A stretch of 64,000 nucleotides of DNA from UBA7672 sp041398245. GTDB lineage: Bacteria; Pseudomonadota; Alphaproteobacteria; Caulobacterales; Hyphomonadaceae. A program made the position numbers and the translations under genes. The notes below the pieces were generated by a model, which saw only the letters and a program-made list of their open reading frames with translations, searched no databases and was not told the DNA's origin. Shown one piece after another: positions 49,454 to 59,162 of the stretch. The DNA lies in contig JAWKVC010000004.1 of NCBI GenBank assembly GCA_041398245.1, positions 168,788 to 232,787 of the forward strand, in the 5' to 3' direction. The first letter of the stretch is position 1. Each line of letters opens with the position of its first letter.

Positions 49454-50049
49454 GCTGCGCCCTGCGCTCCGGCCGGATCGGGAACGGTCGAATATGAGCG
49501 CAATTCCTTGCGCCATTCCCACCAGCCCCAGAAGGCGTTGAAGAAGAAGAAGGCGTAGAGGCCGGTATAGAGCCAGAGGCCTTGCGAGCCGTAGACGTAG
49601 ACGGACAGGGCGTTGACCACGACCCAGACGGCCCAGTTCTCGATGCGCTTCAGGCTGAGCATGATCTGCGCGACAATTGAGAGCGCGAGAATGATGGCGT
49701 CCCACAGCGCCATCTGCGCGGGCGTCCACGTCTCGAGCGCCCAGGCGCCAAGCACGGCAAGCCCCACCGCAGCGAGACAGACCGCCGCGACGAGGATCGC
49801 GGGCGTCTCGCGGATGCGCGGGGCGTGGCTATGGTCGCCGCGCAGCCAGAACCACCAGCCATAGATCTGGACGACAATGAACACGGGCTGCAGGACGGCG
49901 CTGGAATAGAGGGCGGCGTTCCAGAACACGAAGAAGCCGAGGCCCGTGCCGAGAATGCCGGTCGGGAACTGCCAGAGGCTGCGCTTGACCGCGAGGATCA
50001 CGCAGACAAGCGTCAAGGCGGTGGCGGCGATCTCCAGCGGATCGGTCAT
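49450..50049 (-). CDS. pnuC: Nicotinamide riboside transporter PnuC
   Basis: A 199-residue membrane protein with about seven helices and the Trp/Tyr-rich motifs of PnuC (VQIYGWWFWLRG, NAFWGWWEWRKE, and VYVYGSQGLWLYTGLYAFF). It mediates nicotinamide riboside uptake by facilitated diffusion, driven by phosphorylation by NadR, which is encoded directly downstream with an ATGA overlap. The ATG at 50049 is preferred; upstream in-frame codons look non-coding. Confidence 0.92.
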   Translation of the reverse strand: MTDPLEIAATALTLVCVILAVKRSLWQFPTGILGTGLGFFVFWNAALYSSAVLQPVFIVVQIYGWWFWLRGDHSHAPRIRETPAILVAAVCLAAVGLAVLGAWALETWTPAQMALWDAIILALSIVAQIMLSLKRIENWAVWVVVNALSVYVYGSQGLWLYTGLYAFFFFNAFWGWWEWRKELRSYSTVPDPAGAQGAA

Positions 50050-50212
50050 CAGGCGTCCCGGCATTCCCCGGCGGCGAAACTGCCCCGGCCCGCGCGGAGG
50101 GGCAACCACGCTCGCGCGCCGCGGAACCAGCGGCAATTGGCCATCGCGAAAGGCCAGAACCTCTCAGTTCACGCCTGTTGCCATGCGCCAAAGGCGGCTA
50201 GACATTCAGGAC

Positions 50213-53050
50213 ATGACTGAAGCCATCCCCGTCAATCCGAACCCGATCCGCATGGCCCCGGTGAAGCCGGGCCCCTGGCGGGTCGCCGACATTGTCGATG
50301 GACGGAAACTCCGCATCCAGCTGACGGCGGCGGCGCTCGACAACGGATCAGACCCGGTCGCCCAGCGCAAGCGGGCGCTCGACCTCATTCACGCGGCGCT
50401 GTTCCGGGGGCGGATGATCGCCCAGGACAGACTGGAGGAGGGGGCGGACGGGCTCGACACGGCCAACCTTCTGTCCGCCGTGATGGATGAGGCGCTGTCG
50501 GCGCTGTACGACTTCACGGTGGTCCACATCTTCCGGGCCCACAACCCGACCGAGGCCGAACGCATGGCCGTCGCTGCTGTCGGCGGCTATGGGCGCGGCG
50601 TGCTGGCGCCGTCCTCCGACGTCGATCTCCTGTTTGTGCGCAGCTACAAGCAGACCGCCTGGGCCGAAAGCGTCATCGAGTACATGCTCTATGCGCTGTG
50701 GGACATGGGCCTCAAGGTCGGCCACTCCTTCCGCACGATCGACGAGTGCGTGCGCCTGTCGAAGGAAGACGTCACGATCCGCACCGCCATTCTCGACAAG
50801 CGCTTCCTGTTCGGGGATCGCGGCGTCTTCGACAAGCTGAGCGAGCGGTTCCAGAGGGATGTGGTGCAGGGGCGTGGCGCCGAGTTCGTCGCCGCCAAGC
50901 TGCAGGAGCGCGACGAGCGTCACGAGCGTGAGGGCGACTCGCGCTATCGCGTCGAGCCCAATGTGAAGGACGGCAAGGGCGGGCTGCGGGACCTGCAGAC
51001 CCTGTTCTGGCTGGCCAAGTACATCCATGGCGGCGAGACGCTGATGGAGGTGCTCGACAATTCCGCCTTTACGCCGGCGGACAAGGCGATCTTCCTGCGC
51101 GAGGCGCGCTTCCTGTGGACCGTGCGTTGCCACCTGCATTACCTGACCGGCCGGGGCGAGGAGCGGTTGTCCTTCGACCTGCAGCCGGAAATGGCGGCGC
51201 GGATGGGCTATACGGCGCGGGGCAATGTCACCGCCGTCGAGCGTTTCATGAAGCGCTATTTCCTTGCGGCGAAGGAAGTGGGGGCGCTGACCCGCATCCT
51301 GTGCGCCAAGCTGGAGGTGGAGGAGAAGAAGCGGCCCGGCGGGCGCATCCGGCTCCTTGCCGGCTCGGCCAAGCCGCTCAAGGAGGATGGCTTCGTTATC
51401 GACAGCGGCCGCCTCAATATCACCGATCCCGAGATGTTCGTCGCCGACACGCGCAAGCTGATGCGCCTGTTCTGGCTGGCCAATGAGCGCCAGATCGACA
51501 TCCATCCCGAGGCGCTGACGGCGGCGCGGCGCTCGCTGTGGGCGCTGACGCGGCAGGCCCGCAACGATGAAGAATCGCGCGCGATGTTCCTCGACATCAT
51601 CGCGGGCAGGAACCATTCGGGCATCGTGCTGCCGCTGATGAACGAGGCTGGCGTGCTCGGCCGCTTCGTGCCGGAGTTCGGCCGTATCGTCGGGCAGACG
51701 CAGTTCAACATGTATCACCACTTCACCGTGGACGAGCACACGCTGAAGGCGGTCGAGACGATCCACGACATCGAACGCGGGACGGAGGGAAAGCTCCATC
51801 CCCTGTCGACGGAGTTGTTCCCCAAGATCCAGAACCGGCGCGCGCTCTATCTCGCCATGCTGCTGCATGACACGGGCAAGGGGAAAGGCGACCAGCAGGT
51901 CGAAGGCGCCAAACAGGCCCGTGCCGCGGCGCTTCGCCTTGGCCTGCCGCAGGACGAGGCTGATCTCGTCGCCTGGCTGGTCGGCAATCATCTCGAGATG
52001 AGCGACACGGCCCAGCGCCGCGACATCACCGATCCCCAGACGATCTCGATGTTCGCCGAGAAGGTGGGCAATCTCGAACGCCTGCGCTTGCTGCTTATCC
52101 TGACCGTTGCCGACATCCGGGCCGTGGGGCCGGGCGTGTGGAACGGGTGGAAGGGACAGCTGCTGCGCGATCTCTATCATGCGACTGAAGCCGCGCTGCG
52201 CGGCGGCCGCACCGACAATCGCAGCGTGCGCGCCCAGCTTGTCGACCGGGCCGAGACCGCGCGGCAGGCGCTGGCCGACCGGGTGGGGCCGACGCCGCAG
52301 CTTGCCGCGATCGAGCCGGCCTACTGGGTCGGCTTCAACACAGAAACGCAGGCGCGCCACGCGGCGGCGCTGGCGAAGGGCGGGCAACCGATCGTTGTCG
52401 CCACCTATGTCGACACGACACGGTCGGCGACCGAAGTGCTGGTTTCCGCGCCGGACCGGCCGGGCCTGTTCGCGGATCTGTGCGGGGCGCTCAACGCCTC
52501 GGGCGCCAACATCGTTGCGGCCCACCTCTATGACGCCGGCGCGGGCCGGGTGCTCGACGTATTCGACGTGCAGGACGCGCGCGGTCAGCCGCTCGGCGCC
52601 GACCATCCGCACGCCATCGAGCGGCTGATCGGCGACATGCGCATCGCCGCCGCCGGCGGGGATGAACTGAAGCGGCCGGGCAAGGCCCCTGCGGCCAGCC
52701 GCCGCCATGCCGCCTTCATCATTTCGCCGCTGGTCCTGATCGACCGCGAGGCGTCCATCGACCGGACGATCATCGAAGTGTCGGGCCGCGACCGGACAGG
52801 CCTGCTTTATGACATCGCCCGCGAACTGGCGGATGCGAAACTGTCGATCCGCTCGGCCCACGTTGGCGCCTACGGCGAACGCGTGCATGACGTGTTCTAC
52901 GTCGAACCCGAGGGCGGAGGACCGATGCCGACCGACATGGATCAGCCGCTGACGGAAAGACTTGTCGCCGTGCTGCGGTCCCACGCCCCAAATGCGCCAC
53001 GAATTCCCGCGCATACGCTGGCGCGGGCGCCGGCCTCCTTCGACCGCTGA
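50213..53050 (+). CDS. glnD: PII uridylyltransferase / uridylyl-removing enzyme
   Basis: A 945-residue nitrogen sensor that uridylylates and de-uridylylates PII. The nucleotidyltransferase site is VGGYGRGVLAPSSDVDLLFV, the HD hydrolase site LLHDTGKGKGDQQ, and two C-terminal ACT domains begin VSAPDRPGLFADL and VSGRDRTGLLYDI; these bind glutamine. The ATG at 50213 fits the family N-terminus. It is followed by murJ after 12 bases and then trpS, a common alphaproteobacterial order. Confidence 0.95.
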   Translation: MTEAIPVNPNPIRMAPVKPGPWRVADIVDGRKLRIQLTAAALDNGSDPVAQRKRALDLIHAALFRGRMIAQDRLEEGADGLDTANLLSAVMDEALSALYDFTVVHIFRAHNPTEAERMAVAAVGGYGRGVLAPSSDVDLLFVRSYKQTAWAESVIEYMLYALWDMGLKVGHSFRTIDECVRLSKEDVTIRTAILDKRFLFGDRGVFDKLSERFQRDVVQGRGAEFVAAKLQERDERHEREGDSRYRVEPNVKDGKGGLRDLQTLFWLAKYIHGGETLMEVLDNSAFTPADKAIFLREARFLWTVRCHLHYLTGRGEERLSFDLQPEMAARMGYTARGNVTAVERFMKRYFLAAKEVGALTRILCAKLEVEEKKRPGGRIRLLAGSAKPLKEDGFVIDSGRLNITDPEMFVADTRKLMRLFWLANERQIDIHPEALTAARRSLWALTRQARNDEESRAMFLDIIAGRNHSGIVLPLMNEAGVLGRFVPEFGRIVGQTQFNMYHHFTVDEHTLKAVETIHDIERGTEGKLHPLSTELFPKIQNRRALYLAMLLHDTGKGKGDQQVEGAKQARAAALRLGLPQDEADLVAWLVGNHLEMSDTAQRRDITDPQTISMFAEKVGNLERLRLLLILTVADIRAVGPGVWNGWKGQLLRDLYHATEAALRGGRTDNRSVRAQLVDRAETARQALADRVGPTPQLAAIEPAYWVGFNTETQARHAAALAKGGQPIVVATYVDTTRSATEVLVSAPDRPGLFADLCGALNASGANIVAAHLYDAGAGRVLDVFDVQDARGQPLGADHPHAIERLIGDMRIAAAGGDELKRPGKAPAASRRHAAFIISPLVLIDREASIDRTIIEVSGRDRTGLLYDIARELADAKLSIRSAHVGAYGERVHDVFYVEPEGGGPMPTDMDQPLTERLVAVLRSHAPNAPRIPAHTLARAPASFDR

Positions 53051-53062
53051 TCCGGACAATTC

Positions 53063-54661
53063 ATGTCTCTTGCGCGCAACGTCTTCGTGCAGACCTTCTT
53101 CACGCTCGGCAGCCGCGTGCTCGGCTTCGCGCGGGACCTGGCGCTTAACGCGCGGTTCGGCGGCGGCGGGGCCGGTCCGCTGATGGATTGCTGGGCGACG
53201 GCGCAGATGCTGCCCAACCTGTTCCGCCGCCTGTTTGCCGAGGGCGCGTTCGCACAGGGCTTCGTCCCGGTCTTCGCCGCGGCGCGGGCCACGGAAGGGC
53301 AGGACGCCGCCGACCGCATGGCCTCGCAGGCGATGGCCTTCATCATGACCGTGGTCGCGATCGTGACCATCGCGCTTGAAGTGTCGATGCCATGGCTGAT
53401 GCCGGTCCTGCTGTCGGCCTATGTCGATGATCCCAACACGATGGCGATCGCCACGCTGATGGCGCAGCTGGCGATGCCCTATCTCGTCTTCATGACGCTG
53501 GCCTCGCTCCTGTCTGGCGTGCTCAACACGCTGGGCCGCTTTGCGCTGACGGCGGCCGCGCCGATGCTGCTGAACATCTGCACCATCCTCCCGCTTGTCA
53601 TCATAACGGATCGTGAGCAGGCGGCGCAGTGGGCGGCGGCGGCCGTGACTGTGTCAGGCTTCCTGCAGTGCGCGCTGTTGTGGTGGGGCGCGAAACGGCT
53701 GGGCGTGAAGCTGGGCGCGAGCCTTCCCGTTGTGAGCCGGGGCGTACGGAAGATGCTGGCCATCGCCGTGCCGGGCGCCATCGCGGGCGGCGCGCTGCAG
53801 GTCTCCTCGCTGGTGACGCAGATGCTGTCGGGGTCCGACCCGGGCGCCCGCAGCGTGCTCTACAATTCGGACCGGCTCTATCAGCTGCCGCTCGGGCTCA
53901 TCGGCGTGGCGGTGGGTCTTGCGCTGGTGCCGCGCCTGTCGCGGCATTTCGCCGACAACGACCATGCCGGCGCCAGCCGCACGATGGATGACGGCATCGG
54001 CCTGTCGATGGCGTTCACGCTGCCGGCGGCGGTGGCGCTTCTGGTGATGCCGTACTTCATCATCGATGCGACCGTCACACGCGGCGAGTTCACCAGCGCG
54101 GACGCGCTGCGCACCTCCGAAGTGCTGCGCCAGTTCGCCTGGGGCGTGCCGGCCTTCGTTCTGGCTAAGGTGTTCACCCCGCCATTCTTTGCGCGGCAGA
54201 AGTCGAAACGGCCGATGCAGTTCTCGCTGGTCTCGGTCGGCATCACCGTGATTGTGGGGGCGACGTTGTGGTTCTGGCTGCCGACGGTCGGGATCGACGG
54301 CGCCATCGGCCTTGGCATCGCCACGTCGTTCGGCGCGTGGATGAATGTCTTCCTGCTGGCCTCGGCGCTGGCGGCGGAAAACGCCTACAAGATGGGTGCG
54401 CGGGTGTGGTCGCGCATGGTGCGGTTGATGATCGCCAGCGGCTTGATGGGCGTATTCGCGGGCGTGTGCGCCTGGCAGTATGAGTTCCTAGCGCAGATCC
54501 TCTGGCGCAAGGAGGTCGCGGTGCTGGTCGTGATCGCCATCGGCGTCGTGATCTACGGCATCGCCGCCTTCGCCCTGAGAGCGGTGACGGTCGCCGAGAT
54601 CAAGGGCGCGCTGCGCCGCGAGAAGGGGGGGCCGGGGGTTCCGTCCGGCGGAGAGGGCTGA
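53063..54661 (+). CDS. murJ: Lipid II flippase MurJ
   Basis: A 532-residue protein with about fourteen membrane helices that moves lipid II across the inner membrane. Family markers are the N-terminal SRVLGFARDLALNARFG, LPNLFRRLFAEGAFAQGFVPVF, and the LYQLPLGLIGVAVG segment. It is tightly spaced after glnD and followed by trpS. Confidence 0.95.
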   Translation: MSLARNVFVQTFFTLGSRVLGFARDLALNARFGGGGAGPLMDCWATAQMLPNLFRRLFAEGAFAQGFVPVFAAARATEGQDAADRMASQAMAFIMTVVAIVTIALEVSMPWLMPVLLSAYVDDPNTMAIATLMAQLAMPYLVFMTLASLLSGVLNTLGRFALTAAAPMLLNICTILPLVIITDREQAAQWAAAAVTVSGFLQCALLWWGAKRLGVKLGASLPVVSRGVRKMLAIAVPGAIAGGALQVSSLVTQMLSGSDPGARSVLYNSDRLYQLPLGLIGVAVGLALVPRLSRHFADNDHAGASRTMDDGIGLSMAFTLPAAVALLVMPYFIIDATVTRGEFTSADALRTSEVLRQFAWGVPAFVLAKVFTPPFFARQKSKRPMQFSLVSVGITVIVGATLWFWLPTVGIDGAIGLGIATSFGAWMNVFLLASALAAENAYKMGARVWSRMVRLMIASGLMGVFAGVCAWQYEFLAQILWRKEVAVLVVIAIGVVIYGIAAFALRAVTVAEIKGALRREKGGPGVPSGGEG

Positions 54662-54684
54662 TAAGTCCCCGCTCCGAGGAAAGC

Positions 54685-55722
54685 ATGTCAGACCAGCAAC
54701 CCGTCCAGTATTCCGGCCCCCAACGTGTGTTTTCGGGCGTGCAGCCTTCGGGAAGCCTGCACCTCGGGAATTATCTCGGCGCGCTGGTGAAGTTCGTGAA
54801 GATGCAGGACGACTATCCCTGCATTTTCTGCGTGGTGGACCTGCACGCCATCACGGTTCCGCAGGACCCCAAACAGCTGGCGGCGCAGACGCGCGAGATT
54901 GCGTCGGCCTATCTGGCGGCGGGCGTTGATCCGGCGAAGTCGATCATCTTCGCGCAGTCGTCGGTGCTGGCGCATTCCGAACTCGCCTGGATCTTCAACT
55001 GCGTCGCGCGCATGGGCTGGCTGGAGCGCATGACGCAGTACAAGGAAAAGAGTCAGGGCAAGGATGCGGAGAACATCTCCGTCGGCCTGTTCGACTATCC
55101 CGTGCTGCAGGCCGCCGACATCCTGGCCTACAAGGCGACGCACGTGCCGGTGGGCGAGGACCAGAAGCAGCACCTTGAGCTGAGCCGCGATATCGCGGGC
55201 CGCTTCAACCGCGAATTCGATGCGCCGGGATTCTTCCCGCTGCCCGAGCCGATCTATCAGGGCCCCGGCGCGCGCATCATGTCGCTTAAGGACGGCTCGA
55301 AGAAGATGTCGAAGTCGGATCCGTCCGACGCCTCGCGCATCAACCTGCTCGATACGGCCGATGACATCGCCAAGAAGATCAAGCGCGCGACGACTGATCC
55401 GGAGATGCTGCCGTCGGAGACGAAGGGGCTGGAGGGCAGGGCCGAGGCCGCCAACCTCGTTGGCATCTACGCCGTGCTGGCGGGGATGAGCGAGCAGGAG
55501 GTCCTCAACGAGTTCGGCGGGCAGGGTTTCGGCAAGTTCAAGCCGGCGCTGGCTGATCTGGCCGTCGCGAAGCTGGGGCCGGTCGCGGACACGATGCGCC
55601 GCCTGATGAACGATCCGGCAGAGGTCGACCGCGTGCTGAAGGCGGGCGGCGAGCGCGCCAGCGCCATCGCCGCGCCGGTGATGGACGAGGTCCGGAAGGT
55701 GGTCGGCTTCTGGCGTCCATAG
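54685..55722 (+). CDS. trpS: Tryptophanyl-tRNA synthetase
   Basis: A 345-residue class I aminoacyl-tRNA synthetase. The HIGH-type motif is PSGSLHLGNYLGAL, the tryptophan/ATP region is GLFDYPVLQAADILAY and VGEDQKQHLELSRDIA, and the KMSKS loop is intact as KKMSKSDPSD. It follows murJ by 23 bases. Confidence 0.97.
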   Translation: MSDQQPVQYSGPQRVFSGVQPSGSLHLGNYLGALVKFVKMQDDYPCIFCVVDLHAITVPQDPKQLAAQTREIASAYLAAGVDPAKSIIFAQSSVLAHSELAWIFNCVARMGWLERMTQYKEKSQGKDAENISVGLFDYPVLQAADILAYKATHVPVGEDQKQHLELSRDIAGRFNREFDAPGFFPLPEPIYQGPGARIMSLKDGSKKMSKSDPSDASRINLLDTADDIAKKIKRATTDPEMLPSETKGLEGRAEAANLVGIYAVLAGMSEQEVLNEFGGQGFGKFKPALADLAVAKLGPVADTMRRLMNDPAEVDRVLKAGGERASAIAAPVMDEVRKVVGFWRP

Positions 55723-55777
55723 GGCGCATGTCGTCCCAACGGCCGGGGGACTACATAAGGCGCACAGGAGACCCCGG

Positions 55778-56200
55778 ATGAGGAAACTGTTCGCTGGCCT
55801 GGCCTTGATGCTCGCCGCGTGCGGCGGGTCCACCACAAGCCTCACGATTGTCGACGCGACCTATCGCGCGCCGCTGACCGATGGCGGCGTCGGCGTCGCC
55901 TATTTTGCGATCACTTCGTCAACGGCTGACCGAATCACGGGTGTCTCATCGCCACAGGCTGAGCGCATCGAAATGCACAGCTCCGTGACACATGACGGGA
56001 TGGCAACGATGGAAAAACTGGACTCTGTGGACCTTCCCGCAGGCCAGACCGTTACATTTGCCCCCCGAGGGCTGCATTTGATGGTGTTTTCACCCCAACC
56101 GGTTGAGCCGGGCGCCACATTTCCGATCCGAATCGATCTGGAATCCGGCCGCAATGAAACCATTTCCTTTGTTCAGGCGTTTGGGTCCGGGCGGGAATAG
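55778..56200 (+). CDS. Copper chaperone PCu(A)C family lipoprotein
   Basis: A 140-residue exported protein with a lipobox (MLAACGG) and the H(M)x10Mx21HxM Cu(I)-binding pattern: His in EMHSS, the Met pair in HDGMATMEKL, and GLHLMVF. Family members deliver copper to cytochrome oxidase in the periplasm. It follows trpS by 55 bases. Confidence 0.85.
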   Translation: MRKLFAGLALMLAACGGSTTSLTIVDATYRAPLTDGGVGVAYFAITSSTADRITGVSSPQAERIEMHSSVTHDGMATMEKLDSVDLPAGQTVTFAPRGLHLMVFSPQPVEPGATFPIRIDLESGRNETISFVQAFGSGRE

Positions 56201-56284
56201 TAACGCCTCCTAAACGATTGTTGGGTTGAGGTTAATAACGGACCCGTCCAAGGTCCGCGTTCTACCGGTAGCCGGGGCTGGGTC

Positions 56285-57367
56285 ATGTCAGTGCTGAAAT
56301 TGCGCCGCGACATGGTCGTGGTCGAAGAGGAGGGACCCGAGCGGACCTCCGAGAAAGAATCCGACAAGCCGTTTCCTCTTCGCCGCATCGAGCCGGAAAC
56401 GGTCGATGTCATCGAAGCCGAACTGATCACGCCGGAGCTGGACGAGGCCGAGCTGGCCCCGCTGCCGCGCAAGAGCTTCGTTCAGCGCGTCAGCTTCTGG
56501 CTCAAGGCGACCACCATCGTTGCGGCGCTTGGCGCCTATCCCGCCATGGTCATTGCTGCAAGCGATGTGGGCGATGGCGAACTCTCGACGCTGGTTGACC
56601 GCTCGCAATGGGCCGCCCCGTGGGCCGGCGGCGCCGCGGTTCTGATGCAGGATCATTTCGAGCGGCTTGGCTGGGCGAGCGATGCGCAGGCCTGGGAACC
56701 GATGGCGCGCCTGACCGCCAAGCCAGCCTTCCAGAAAGCCATGGCCCAGAGCCTCGGCGCGGTCGTCGCGCTGGCCAACTCACAGGCCGCGACCGGCGGA
56801 CAGTCTGACGCCGACCTTGAAGCGGCGGCGCGGCTTCTTTCGGCGGAGTCGACCGGCGTGCAGCTGCGCGCCGCGCGCGATGCGCTGGTGAACTATGATC
56901 GCCGTCTCAAACGCCGCGATGTGCGCCCGGGCTCGACGCCGGACCAGCTGAGAGAGCAGCTTGGACTTGTCTCAAGCTGGGCTGCGGAAAGCCAGGCCGG
57001 CCTCGTCGCCTCGGCGGCTTCGATCGGCGGCAATCCCATGGACGAGGACGCGACGCGCGCCGTTTACGAAGCCAAGGGCCGCGCCGTCGTCGCCTATGTC
57101 ATGATGGAGGCGCTGGACTGGCCGCAGTCTCCGGAGGCGGTCGCCGCGCGGGCCAAGGCGGTTGAAGCCTGGAGGGCCGTCGCCGAGTTCCATCCTCTGG
57201 TTGTTCTCAATGGCGATCCCGACGGATCGGTCTTCGGCAACCACCCCGCCGCGGTCGGCTTCCTGCTGACGCAGGCGGAAGCGGCGACTGCGGCGTTGTT
57301 GGGAACGCTGCCGCCGGAAGCTGCGCCCAAAGCAGCCGCGGCTGCGGTTGCGAAAGCCTCGGAGTAG
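56285..57367 (+). CDS. Hypothetical single-pass membrane protein
   Basis: A 360-residue protein: acidic cytoplasmic N-terminus (about 1-60), one membrane helix (VSFWLKATTIVAALGAYPAMVIAA), then a long Ala-rich helical domain outside the cytoplasm (WAGGAAVLMQDHFERLGW, AKPAFQKAMAQSLGAVVALAN) and a low-complexity Ala-rich end. No family recognised with confidence; it resembles membrane-tethered envelope proteins in layout only. Confidence 0.65.
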   Translation: MSVLKLRRDMVVVEEEGPERTSEKESDKPFPLRRIEPETVDVIEAELITPELDEAELAPLPRKSFVQRVSFWLKATTIVAALGAYPAMVIAASDVGDGELSTLVDRSQWAAPWAGGAAVLMQDHFERLGWASDAQAWEPMARLTAKPAFQKAMAQSLGAVVALANSQAATGGQSDADLEAAARLLSAESTGVQLRAARDALVNYDRRLKRRDVRPGSTPDQLREQLGLVSSWAAESQAGLVASAASIGGNPMDEDATRAVYEAKGRAVVAYVMMEALDWPQSPEAVAARAKAVEAWRAVAEFHPLVVLNGDPDGSVFGNHPAAVGFLLTQAEAATAALLGTLPPEAAPKAAAAAVAKASE

Positions 57368-57411
57368 GCGACGTCGCGGCAGGCTTGACCCCGCTACCCA
57401 GCGAACCCCTG

Positions 57412-57903
57412 ATGCCCGACATGAACGATGTCACGCGCAAATTCCTCGCGGTCTCGGACGAGACCGAGGAGTGCATGGCTGCGCTGGTCTTCGCCGCAAT
57501 GCGCGCCAAGGCCGTGTCGGCGGGGCTGGTCGTCCTGCGTTGTGCACGGGTTCCCGGTCTCGGCGGCTGGATTGGGCTCGACCGCGACATCAGCGAGGAT
57601 GCGATGGATTCGGCGCGGCTGAAGGCGCTGAAGCATATCGAAGCGGTCGAGCAGCGCGTCGGCATCCGCGGCGAACTTGTCGTCAGCGAGGACGAGCCGC
57701 TCGACGCCATCCGCAAGCTCATCAACAAGGACCAGACCATCAAGTCCCTGATTCTGGCGGCCGCGCCGGGATGGCGGCCGGGCCCGCTGGTCTCGCGGCT
57801 GGCCAAGGGCAAGCCGATCGCCAGCCGGCCCATCGCGGTGACAGTGATCCCGGGGGACATGTCGGATACACAGCTGGACGCGCTGGGCGGGCTGGCGGGC
57901 TAG
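57412..57903 (+). CDS. Universal stress protein-like protein
   Basis: A 163-residue alpha/beta protein resembling the UspA fold: N-terminal FLAVSDETEECMAALVFAAMRAK, then KSLILAAAPGWRPGPLVSRLA and KPIASRPIAVTVIP, in the order expected of the fold, though the ATP-binding Gly pattern is not clear. The ATG at 57412 is preferred over a TTG upstream. Function not known. Confidence 0.6.
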   Translation: MPDMNDVTRKFLAVSDETEECMAALVFAAMRAKAVSAGLVVLRCARVPGLGGWIGLDRDISEDAMDSARLKALKHIEAVEQRVGIRGELVVSEDEPLDAIRKLINKDQTIKSLILAAAPGWRPGPLVSRLAKGKPIASRPIAVTVIPGDMSDTQLDALGGLAG

Positions 57904-57969
57904 ACGGGCGAACCTGATTGCGCCCGGGGCCTGTTGGTCCCATCTAGGGGTCAGGAAAGGCCCGTTTTG

Positions 57970-58545
57970 ATGTTCATCCAGACCCAGACCACGCCCAACC
58001 CGGCCACGCTGAAATTCCTTCCCGGACGGGATGTTTCGCCCGCGACGCCCTACGAGTTCATCTCGCTTGAGGAGGCGGCGGCGTCTCCGCTGGCGGCTGC
58101 GCTGTTCGGGATCAACGGCGTGCGCAATGTGTTTCTGGGGTCGGACTTCGTCGCGATCACCAAGACAGAGGACGCGGACTGGGCCGTGATGAAGCCGCAG
58201 GCGCTGGCCGCGATCATGGATCATTTCGTATCCGGCGCGCCTGTCATCGCCGACGCCGCGCCGCCGGCGGCCGACGAAGACGATGACGTCGTCTATGAGG
58301 GCGAAACCGCCGAGATCGTCGCCGAGATCAAGGAGCTGATCGCAACGCGCGTGCGCCCGGCCGTGGCCAATGACGGCGGCGACATCGTGTTCCGCCGCTT
58401 CGATGTCGAGACGGGCATTGTGCATCTATCGATGCGCGGCGCGTGCTCGGGCTGCCCGTCCTCGACCATGACGCTGAAGCAGGGCGTCGAGAACCTGTTG
58501 CGGCACTACGTGCCGGAGGTCACCGCCGTCGAAGCGGCGATCTGA
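57970..58545 (+). CDS. NifU-family Fe-S scaffold/carrier (Nfu type)
   Basis: A 191-residue Nfu protein: N-terminal Nfu_N domain (FIQTQTTPNPATLKFLPG, residues 1-90), acidic linker, then the NifU C-terminal domain with the cluster motif RGACSGCPSST. It carries [4Fe-4S] clusters to target apoproteins; the downstream MiaB and the upstream Nth are examples of such targets encoded in this window. The ATG at 57970 gives the universal family start. Confidence 0.93.
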   Translation: MFIQTQTTPNPATLKFLPGRDVSPATPYEFISLEEAAASPLAAALFGINGVRNVFLGSDFVAITKTEDADWAVMKPQALAAIMDHFVSGAPVIADAAPPAADEDDDVVYEGETAEIVAEIKELIATRVRPAVANDGGDIVFRRFDVETGIVHLSMRGACSGCPSSTMTLKQGVENLLRHYVPEVTAVEAAI

Positions 58546-58559
58546 GACCGGGGGAGGGC

Positions 58560-59162
58560 ATGGGCAACCCGCTGAGCGATAATTCGCTCGACCAGCTGTT
58601 CCGCACCGCGCGCACGCGCCGGGGCTGGACGGAGGAAGAGACGCCGGAAGTCCTGATCCGCGCGACCTATGATCTTCTGAAGATGGCGCCGACGGCGTCC
58701 AACATCTGCCCGGCGCGCTTCATGTTCATCCGCTCGCCGGACGCCAAGGCCCGGCTCGAGCCGCATCTCGACGAAGGCAACCGCAAGCAGACGATGGGCG
58801 CGCCTTATACGGCGATCGTCGCTTACGATCTGGATTTCGTCGTGCAGCTTCCGAAGCTGATCCCGCACGCGCCTAATGCGAAGGACTGGTTTGCCGATCC
58901 GAAGAACGCCGAATGGAACGCGATCCAGTCCGGAACGCTGCAGGGCGCCTATCTCATCATCGCGGCGCGCTCGCTGGGCCTCGATTGTGGTCCCATGGGC
59001 GGCTTCAGCCGCGACGGGATCGACCGGGAATTCTTCCTGGATGATCCGGTGATGAAGACCTGGCGCTCGAACTTCCTCGTCAATATCGGCCATGGCGACG
59101 ACACGCGCTTGCGACCGCGCGCGCCACGGCTCGACTTCGACGAAGCCTGCCGGATTCTCTGA
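58560..59162 (+). CDS. Nitroreductase-family protein, malonic semialdehyde reductase RutE-like
   Basis: A 200-residue FMN-dependent enzyme. LMKMAPTASNICPAR-type sequence (LLKMAPTASNICPARF), AIQSGTLQGAYLIIAARSLGLDCGPMGGF and FLVNIGHGD match the RutE/HadB branch, which reduces malonic semialdehyde or related aldehydes. GGGGGAGGG precedes the ATG at 58560. No other rut genes are nearby, so the physiological substrate is uncertain. Confidence 0.85.
   Translation: MGNPLSDNSLDQLFRTARTRRGWTEEETPEVLIRATYDLLKMAPTASNICPARFMFIRSPDAKARLEPHLDEGNRKQTMGAPYTAIVAYDLDFVVQLPKLIPHAPNAKDWFADPKNAEWNAIQSGTLQGAYLIIAARSLGLDCGPMGGFSRDGIDREFFLDDPVMKTWRSNFLVNIGHGDDTRLRPRAPRLDFDEACRIL

Noticed and set aside
50348..53059. 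A 903-codon frame opposite glnD.
   Set aside because: Same antisense effect; glnD is certain and this translation is low-complexity.
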